Below, piece by piece: positions 56,871 through 64,000 of a DNA stretch of 64,000 nt. The position numbers were made by a program, and so were the translations under genes. Within the stretch, counting starts at the first letter, position 1; each line of letters opens with the position of its first letter. This DNA is from Quercus robur (taxonomy: Eukaryota > Streptophyta > Magnoliopsida > Fagales > Fagaceae): assembly GCF_932294415.1 (NCBI RefSeq), contig NC_065537.1, positions 1,426,001-1,490,000 on the forward strand, in the 5' to 3' direction. Below the pieces are notes generated by a model that was given only the letters and a program-made list of their open reading frames with translations, searched no databases and was not told the origin of the DNA.

Positions 56871-57731
56871 CATGAATTTTATTCCATTGAAGTTTGGAGT
56901 TGTTTGGATTTTAGACCCTAACATTTCAAAATTTAGGTTTTATTTCCTAAAGTTTGGACGTATTTGGATTTTATACTTTAAAATTATGAAATGTCATAGT
57001 GTAAACTCCTAACACTCTCAAACTTTAGGGTGTAAAATCTCAACCCTCCTAAAATTTAAGGATAAAATCTAAATTCTAAAATGTGTAAAATTCATTTACT
57101 TTTAAAAGTTAAGAGGTAAAATTTAAATCCTAAAACGTTACCGTGTAAAATTTAATCAACCCAAAAGTTCATAAATAAAATTTAAATTATAAATTTGTAG
57201 GGTGTAAAATCTGAAATCTAAAATCGGTTATTTAAAAAATGACTATTTGTAAGAGACGCTTCTGTCCCGTCGTAGAAGGCCTAACCACTCGTTGAGTTCA
57301 AAGTTCAAAGTTCAGACTTCTGAGTCTTGACTCTTTTACTTAAGCAGCTCTTGTGTTGTGTTTCAACTTTCAACTTCCAATAATGAAGTCTTTAACAGTG
57401 TTTCTTCATTACATCAAATAAAGATAATTTTTTTTATTTCCAAAACTCATTCTCTCCCTCCGTATGTGACTCTATCTCGCTCTGGGTGTGAACTTCAGCA
57501 TCAAGATTCCGTGAAGTTTCAGCTCCGATCTAAGTGTGAAATTTTGGGTCGATCAGGGTATTTGAAATTTTGAATTTGTGAATTTTTCTGCTCTGGAGAG
57601 AGAATAATTTATAATTAAATGGAATAGTGGTAGATTGTTGACTTGAGTAGTAGTTGTAAATTGTAGATTAGCAAAAATTGAAAAAGTGGAATTTTTTATA
57701 TATACCAGAATTGACTAGAGGAGTTTATATA
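56871..57731. other. AT-rich spacer, then possible 5' region of the RPW8-domain gene
   Basis: 56880-57230 is made of repeated words like GTAAAATTTAAATCCTAAAA in several diverged copies. 57240-57600 is less AT-rich and could be promoter or leader of the RPW8-domain gene that resumes downstream of the copia insertion; this is only positional. Confidence 0.35.
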
Positions 57732-57902
57732 TGTTAATGTATATTATGTTATGGGCTTTAGGCCCAATTAGGTTACTTGTATAGCACACTTGTACTTGTA
57801 CTACATTCTACTTGTACTGCACACATATGCCTCCTATATAAAGGCAGTGATGTATATTCTTTTATTTATGAAATACAATACAATCTTCCAGTATTTCTAA
57901 CA
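57732..57902 (+). repeat. Copia 5' LTR
   Basis: 171 bp, starts TGTTAATGTATATTATG and ends TATTTCTAACA. No mismatch with the 3' LTR was seen. Confidence 0.96.
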
Positions 57903-58582
57903 TGGTATCAGAGCCACTGCTCTGACCTTTTCTTAGCAGTCTTGTCTTCATTAGTGTGGCTTCCTTTTAACAACGCTTCCGCCATCACACTGCCGCCGCA
58001 GCCTCTCTCCGTTGAACTTCCGACGTCATCCAGACGTCGTCCTTGGGTTCCGGACCTGCAGCCGCCGTCGTTAAGGAGTTTCACACTGCACAGACCACTG
58101 CTCCGCTGCAATTATTGCTCCGATTACGATTTTGAAGGTACCACTGAGATCGTCCAGCGCCGATCTACACATTCGTGGAAGCCTCGTCGCCATCGGAGAC
58201 TGCACGCGCCCCCACGCGCCGTTCAAAGTTGCTGTTCCGCCGATCACGCGCCACACGCGCCACCACGCGCCACAGCTTCTTTTCACGCGCCTCCATGCGC
58301 CGTCACGCGCCTCCACGCGCCTCAACAGCCTCGCTGACGTCATCGCTAACGTCAGCCCTAACAGCTTGCTGGCGTCACTGCTTGCGTCATCCGCTGACGT
58401 CACCTTCTGAATCTGAATTTGACCGTTGACTTCAGGTTGACCGTTGACTTTGACTGGCCGTTGGCCGTTGACCGTTGATCGTTGACTTTTCCAGGGTTGA
58501 CTTTTTCAGTCCAGGTTCTCCTTACCCAGTTTTTCGCGTAGATTTCATTTTTGCGCTCCATTTTTGCATATTTTGCTTCAAA

Positions 58583-61500
58583 ATGAAGAATAAGGACAAG
58601 TCTTCTACCTCTTGCAACAATCGTTGCCGACAATCCAACAAACGTTTTTGCAATTTTTGCAAACGTTTTGGCCATAATATTGAGACTTGCTATCAACGCA
58701 ACAAATCAGCTGTTTCCATTTCTGCTGCTACTGTTGCTAACACTGAGAGTGTCCAACCTATGGCTCCCGTCTCTGCAAAGTCTCAGTCTTCTGGATCCAC
58801 TTTCACCATTTCCAGAGATGACCTTATAAATATCATCGCCAATGTCATTCGTACGGTTGGTAATGCATCTTATTCCTCTTCTCTCTCAGTTTTATCTGGT
58901 ATGTCTCCTACCTCTTGGCTTATGGATTCTGCTTGTTGCAATCACATGACACCTCACTCGTCCTTATTTTCTGAGCTTAAACCTGCACCGCATCCTCTTA
59001 ATATTCGCACAGCAAATGGTTCCACAATGTCTGGTCATAATATAGGTTCCGTTATGACCTCCAATCTCTCGGTTCCTGGAGTCTTTAATATTCCTGACCT
59101 TTCTTATAATTTATTTTCTGTTGGACAATTAGCTGAGTTGGGTTATCGCATTATCTTTGATTATTCTGGGTGTATTGTGCAGGATCCGAGGACGGGACAG
59201 GAGCTTGGGACTGGTCCCAGAGTTGGGCGTATGTTTCCCATGGACAACCTTCGTCTTGCACTTGTTGCTCCTGTTTCTGTTGCTGCAGCTGCTACAGCTT
59301 CTTCAATTCCTTCCCTTGCACTTTGGCATGCTCGACTTGGTCATGCATCCTCCTCTCGGGTACAACAATTAGCTTCTAGAGGTTTGTTATGTTCAGTGTC
59401 TACAAAAAATTTTGATTGTGTTTCGTGCCAATTAGGAAAACAACCAGCTTTGCCCTTCAATACTAGTGAATCAATATCCACTGATATCTTTGACCTTATT
59501 CATTCTGATGTTTGGGGCCCTTCTTCTGTCTCTAGTATTGGTGAGTCTCGATATTTTGTTGTCTTTGTTGATGATTACTCTCGCTATAGCTGGATTTTTA
59601 ATATGAAACATCGTTCTGAATTATTGCAAGTATATTCTAATTTTGTAAAAATGGTTGAAACTCAATTTTCCAAACGCATCAAAATTTTTCGATCTGATAA
59701 TGCTCTTGAATATACTCAATATGCTTTCCAAGCTGTTTTGCATTCCTATGGCACTGTTCATCAACTAACTTGTCCAGGTACCTCTCAACAAAATGGTAGA
59801 GCCGAACAGAAACTTCGTCATATTCTTGACACTGTTCGTGCTCTTCTTCTCTCTGCCAAAGTTCCTGCTCCTTTTTGGGGCGAAGCTGCTCTTCATGCTG
59901 TTCATACTATTAATCGCATTCCGAGTCCGGTTATCCAAAATCAAACTCCATATGAGCGCCTTTTTGGGTCATCTCCAGACTATCACCACCTTCGCTCCTT
60001 TGGTTCTGCTTGTTTCGTTCTTCTTCAGCCACATGAGCATAACAAACTTGAGCCTCGGTCAAGGCTTTGTTGTTTTCTTGGCTATGGCGAAACTCAAAAG
60101 GGGTATCGGTGTTATGACCCTGTCTCTCATCGTCTTCGTGTTTCCCGCAATGTTGTCTTTTGGGAACATCGCCTCTTTGTCGAGCTCTCTCACTTTCGTG
60201 CCTCCCTATCTTCCTCCTCTGTTTTAGATCTTTTTCCAGATGAGGCACATATTCCTTCTGTAGCTGCTCCTGATCCTCCTGTAGTTACTCCTGATTCTCT
60301 TGTTGACTTCTCTGTCCAACCACCAGATATCACTGATCCCTTTCCTAGTTCACCCTTTAATGAACAGGTGGAAGATGAACAGGTTGAAGACGAGCTACCC
60401 AACCCCAACCCTGAGCTTAGGTCCCCTGCTCCTGCTCCGCCTGAAGATCTTGCACAAGACATTCCACCTCGTCACTCAACTCGAGTAAGATCTATTCCTA
60501 CACATTTACTTGACTATCATTGTTACACTGCTCTTGCTACATTACATGAGCCTCACACCTATCGTGAGGCTTCCACTGACCCTTTATGGCAGATTGCAAT
60601 GAAAGAGGAACTTAATGCATTATCTAAAAACCATACTTGGGATTTGGTGACACTCCCTCCCGGGAAATCTGTGGTTGGTTGTAAGTGGATCTACAAGATT
60701 AAGACTCGCTCTGATGGGTCCATTGAGCGCTACAAAGCTCGTCTTGTTGCAAAAGGTTTTACACAGGAGTATGGGATTGATTATGAAGAGATCTTTGCTC
60801 CGGTTGCTCGTATCTCATATGTCCGTGCCCTCTTAGCTGTTGCTGCTGCCCGTAAATGGGATCTTTTTCAGATGGATGTCAAAAATGCATTCCTTAATGG
60901 GGATTTACATGAAGAAGTTTATATGCAACCTCCTCCTGGTCTCTCTGTTGACTCAAATAAGGTTTGTTACCTTCGACGTGCACTTTATGGCCTTAAACAA
61001 GCTCCACGAGCTTGGTTTGCCAAATTCAGCTCTACCATCTCTCATTTGGGTTACATGGCCAGTCATTATGATTCTGCCTTATTTCTTCGTCGCACTGACA
61101 AAGACACTATTTTACTTCTCCTGTATGTGGATGATATGATCATAACTGGTGATGACCTCAGTGGCATTCAAGAACTCAAGAATTTTCTCAGTCAGCAATT
61201 TGAGATGAAAGATCTTAGACATCTCAGCTACTTCTTGGGTCTTGAAATCACTCATTCTACTGATGGACTTTATCTTACTCAAGCTAAATATGCTTCTGAA
61301 CTCTTGTCTCGAGCTGGACTCACTGATAGTAAGACTGTTGACACTCCAGTTGAGCTTAATGCGCATCTGACTCCCTCAGGGGGGAAACCATTGTCTAATC
61401 CCTCTCTTTACAGACAATTGGTTGGCAGCCTAGTTTATCTCACAGTTACTCGTCCAGACATCTCCTATGCTGTTCATCAGGTGAGCCAGTATCTGTCTGC

Positions 61501-62074
61501 TCCACAATCAACTCACTATGCTGCTGTTCTGCGCATTCTTCGATACTTGAAGGGCACCCTCTTTCATGGCCTTTTCTACTCAGCTCAGTCTCCTCTTGTA
61601 CTCCGTGCATTCTCTGATGCTGATTGGGCAGGAGATCCTACTGATCGCAGGTCTACTACAGGTTACTGTTTTCTCCTTGGTTCTTCTTTGATTTCTTGGC
61701 GAAGTAAGAAACAAACTTTTGTGGCCCGCTCCAGTATTGAAGCAGAGTATCGTGCTCTTGCTGATACCACATCTGAGCTCCTTTGGTTACGATGACTTCT
61801 TAAGGATTTGGGTGTGTCCACCTCCTCTGCTACTCCCCTCTATTGTGACAACCAGAGTGCCATTCATATTGCTCATAATGATGTCTTTCATGAACGGACT
61901 AAACACATCGAGATTGATTGTCATTTTATCCGTTATCATCTTGTCCATGGTGCTCTTAAGCTTTTCTCCGTCTCCTCCAAAGATCAACTTGCAGATATCT
62001 TCACCAAGTCACTTCCTAAGGGACGCACTCGTGATTTGGTTGACAACCTCAAGTTGGTCTCACATCCACCTTGA
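58583..62074 (+). pseudogene. Copia polyprotein (protease, integrase, RT, RNase H) with one in-frame stop
   Basis: From the first in-frame ATG at 58583 to TGA at 62072: 1163 codons, interrupted once by TGA at 61793-61795. Order: CCHC knuckle CNFCKRFGHNIETC at the very start; protease motif WLMDSACCNHMTP (DSA in place of the commoner DSG); GAG-pre-integrase zinc region WHARLGHASS and CVSCQLGK; integrase core HSDVWGPSS, FRSDNALEY and TSQQNGRAEQ; RT with VKNAFLNGDLHEEVYMQPPP and YVDDMIITGDD; RNase H FSDADWAGDPTDRRSTTGY and SIEAEYRALA. The stop falls in ELLWLR*LL, where related elements have Trp, so TGG to TGA is likely. The usual 200-300 residue gag before the knuckle is missing. Mobility would need proteins from related copies. 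Confidence 0.94.
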
Positions 62075-62087
62075 GTTTGAGGGGGGC

Positions 62088-62258
62088 TGTTAATGTATAT
62101 TATGTTATGGGCTTTAGGCCCAATTAGGTTACTTGTATAGCACACTTGTACTTGTACTACATTCTACTTGTACTGCACACATATGCCTCCTATATAAAGG
62201 CAGTGATGTATATTCTTTTATTTATGAAATACAATACAATCTTCCAGTATTTCTAACA
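62088..62258 (+). repeat. Copia 3' LTR
   Basis: 171 bp, same as the 5' LTR, preceded by the purine tract at 62077-62086. Confidence 0.96.
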
Positions 62259-62445
62259 ATATAAATGCTAAGAAGAATTCGATGTTTGTAGGAGTTCATT
62301 TCACTGCTAGTTCATTTCATCTTAAAAAGAAAAACGAAAAAAATTCAATTCATTTTTGGCATATTTTTATTATTATTTATTATTTATACAAGACAGAAAC
62401 TCTACGCAAGCTTAATCTAAACATATATTGGATACAGAACAATTT

Positions 62446-63714
62446 ATGGCAGCAGCATATGTTGGAGGGGCTGCTCTTGAGGCAACATTTTTAGAGGTTT
62501 TTGCAGTGTTGCATGACACAGTTAAGAATGTGGGAAGCAAAGCCCATATGTTCAAACCCATTCTTAAACACCTCGAATCCACGCTAGATCGTTTATTGCC
62601 TATGATCAATGATATAAAACTACTAAGCCAACAACTTGATTGCCCAGAAGAGGAAACATTGGGCTTGATCGAAGAAATGAAAAAGGGTGAGAAACTGGTT
62701 CGCAAGTGCTCGAAAATCCTGTGGTGGAACTACTGTTTCAAGGTCCATTACGCCATTAAACTTTGCAAGTTGGATGAGGACATTGCAAGCAGGGCCGGCT
62801 CAAGGCCTAGGCAAGTTAGGCCTAGGCCTAAGGCCCCACCAAAAAAAAAAAATTTTTCCTTAGGATAAAAAGGCCCCACTTTTCATAGTTAAAGGCCCAA
62901 ATTTTTATACAATCATATATATTTTCTAAATGTTGTACATTTTTTTTATTAGTGATATACAAATTTTACTATTGGCTTACAAATTGCCATATTATTAATA
63001 ACAAAAAACGTGATATAAACATTTATTAGTTAAATTGATGAAGTTTATCAATGAGAGACAATATCACATTATATTTTGAACATTTTATAGTGCTTTTAAT
63101 TAGCGCATTTTTCTTTTTCATTTCTATTAAGACTCTCAAAGTACGAGACCAATAGAACCTTAACTCAACTGAAACCCTAAAATATTTCAAAAAGATGTTG
63201 CAAATGTGTTAAATCATCAATTATAGATTAATCTCCCCTAAGAGTTTGAGACTTTGATTTTTGTAAATTAATATCCTACAAAACCATAAACCAAATAATA
63301 TCTATATCTCTCTCTCTTAAAATCAAAATATAAAATTAAAAATTAGATTACAACTTTATTTAACTATGCATCGTCTTATATCCAAAATAAAGTATCTTTT
63401 TCAATCATAATATATTTTTATTTCTTTTTATTAATATTTATAATTCAACTATGATATTCAATTCTCTATATGAAATTAACATTAGTCTAATTGGTATTAT
63501 TTATGTATTTAATGTATCAAATTAACCTTAATTTGATTAATATTAAATAATTTTGTTTAATTAATATTTACATATTAAAGGCCCCGTATAAATTTTTCGC
63601 CTTAGGCCCCAAATTATGTTGGGCCGCCCCTGATTGCAAGGTTTGGTCAGGTTGATTTGCAAATGCGGAAGACTTCATTGGTGCAAATGCTTTGTCCTGA
63701 TGACAAAATTGAAG
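62446..63714 (+). CDS. RPW8-domain disease-resistance gene, first exon split by a hAT element; gene continues past the window
   Basis: Start ATG at 62446 gives MAAAYVGGAALEATFLEVFA and the helical RPW8 domain (HMFKPILKHLESTLDRLLPM, EEMKKGEKLVRKCSKI, YCFKVHYAIKLCKLDEDIA). RPW8 domains form the N-terminus of helper NLRs (ADR1/NRG1 class) and of RPW8 proteins, which act at membranes in immunity. The frame is broken at 62790 by an 843-bp insertion; across the duplicated ATTGCAAG it resumes as RFGQVDLQMRKTSLVQMLCP and ends DDKIEG with donor G|GTACTT at 63714. The NB-ARC and LRR parts would lie beyond 64000. With the insertion in place, translation passes into hAT sequence and ends at about 62868, so this allele is probably null unless the element is excised or spliced out. 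Confidence 0.88.
62790..63632. mobile_element. Non-autonomous hAT element in RPW8 exon
   Basis: Ends CAGGGCCGGCTCAAGGCC and, in complement, CAGGGGCGGCCCAACATA; an 8-bp target duplication ATTGCAAG (62782-62789 and 63633-63640). Both features are typical of hAT. 843 bp, AT-rich interior with no transposase; the ends are rich in AAGGCCC words and the left end has an A-run. Removing the element plus one duplication restores the RPW8 frame exactly (GAG GAC ATT GCA AGG TTT). Confidence 0.95.
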
Positions 63715-64000
63715 GTACTTTCATCTCTCTGTTCTTTTGTGTGTGTGTGTAATTTTACTTTTTAATTGGCTAGGTTTTTTTAGGAAGTATTGTTTGCATA
63801 TTAGTGGAAGTTATTTAAAGTGCTAGAGAATCCTTTTCATAATAAAAGTAAACTGTTTCCAGGGGCTCAATAAATTTTCAATGAGATGTTTCTTAATATT
63901 TAAATATTGATTAAATAATTTTTATTTAATTTTCTATCTTATAATTTTTTCTCTTTTGTTCAAAAACCATTTTCTTGCTTTTTGAGATGTAAAATTATTA
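63715..64000 (+). other. First intron of the RPW8-domain gene (partial)
   Basis: Starts GTACTTTC after the exon end, T-rich, no coding motif; runs out of the window. Confidence 0.6.

Larger units (their letters stand above)
57732..62258 (+). mobile_element. Ty1/copia LTR retrotransposon, 4527 bp, very young, gag-deficient
   Basis: Two 171-bp LTRs, TGTTAATG...TTCTAACA, look identical base for base. A 5-bp target duplication ATATA flanks it (57727-57731 and 62259-62263). A primer-binding site TGGTATCAGAGCC follows the 5' LTR, complementary to initiator Met tRNA, and a purine tract GAGGGGGG precedes the 3' LTR. The LTR contains TATATAAAGG, a good TATA box. The leader (57903-58582) is rich in CACGCGCC and CCGTTGAC repeats and encodes no gag core. 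The insertion lies 188 bp upstream of the RPW8-domain start codon. Confidence 0.97.

Noticed and set aside
57777-58337. A 186-residue frame in the copia leader as a gag gene
   Set aside because: It starts inside the LTR, has no gag motif, and its C-terminus only reflects CACGCGCC repeats.
62796-62868. Arg/Pro/Lys-rich C-terminus for the RPW8-domain protein
   Set aside because: These residues are read from the hAT element; the native exon resumes at 63641 after the target duplication.

Overview
The window is nuclear DNA from a flowering plant, most likely a eudicot. It has intron-split genes with GT/AG junctions, a nuclear gene for an organelle-targeted tRNA synthetase, an RPW8-type immune gene, and plant-specific transposon classes (MULEs with SWIM domains, FAR1-type MULE, PIF/Harbinger, hAT, Ty1/copia, L1-type LINE). 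The species cannot be named from the sequence alone. Most of the window is mobile or formerly mobile DNA. Two host genes are clear: organellar phenylalanyl-tRNA synthetase (47.7-54.9 kb) and an RPW8-domain resistance gene (62.4 kb to beyond the end).

Region 1 (about 1-25 kb) is a transposon-gene neighbourhood. It holds a putative plant-transposon protein (minus), a B3-domain gene (minus, with an internal stop in its last exon), an intact-looking Mutator-like transposase with SWIM and zinc knuckle (minus), a small RNase H1-N/viroplasmin-like gene (plus), and a five-exon plant mobile domain (PMD) gene (minus). Four clusters of a 25-bp dyad, AACTCGAT-N9-ATCGAGTT with a constant 9-bp spacer, lie close to the 5' side of these genes. 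One cluster is amplified as a 154-bp tandem repeat whose units also carry two other dyads of the same 8-N9-8 geometry. This is the best candidate for an undescribed system. Scattered among these genes are single exons or exon sets of unrelated host genes, still flanked by splice sites: aldo-keto reductase, ABCC transporter, PLAA-like WD40 protein and beta-galactosidase.

Region 2 (26.15-47.45 kb) is a direct tandem duplication of a unit of about 3.9 kb. Four later insertions can be defined exactly because the other copy keeps the empty site: a 1.46-kb near-perfect foldback palindrome in copy 1, and in copy 2 a 2.07-kb PIF/Harbinger derivative (TSD TAA), a 9.19-kb long-TIR MULE (9-bp TSD) and a 5'-truncated LINE with a poly-A tail (12-bp TSD). 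The MULE carries a FAR1-type transposase killed by three TGA codons plus captured exons of an Ole e 1-type gene and an epsin gene.

Region 3 (47.67-54.94 kb) is the complete 10-exon PheRS gene, with a decayed LINE in its large intron. Region 4 (55-64 kb) has a LINE fragment, a young copia element with apparently identical 171-bp LTRs, and the RPW8-domain gene, whose first exon is split by an 843-bp hAT element with an 8-bp TSD.
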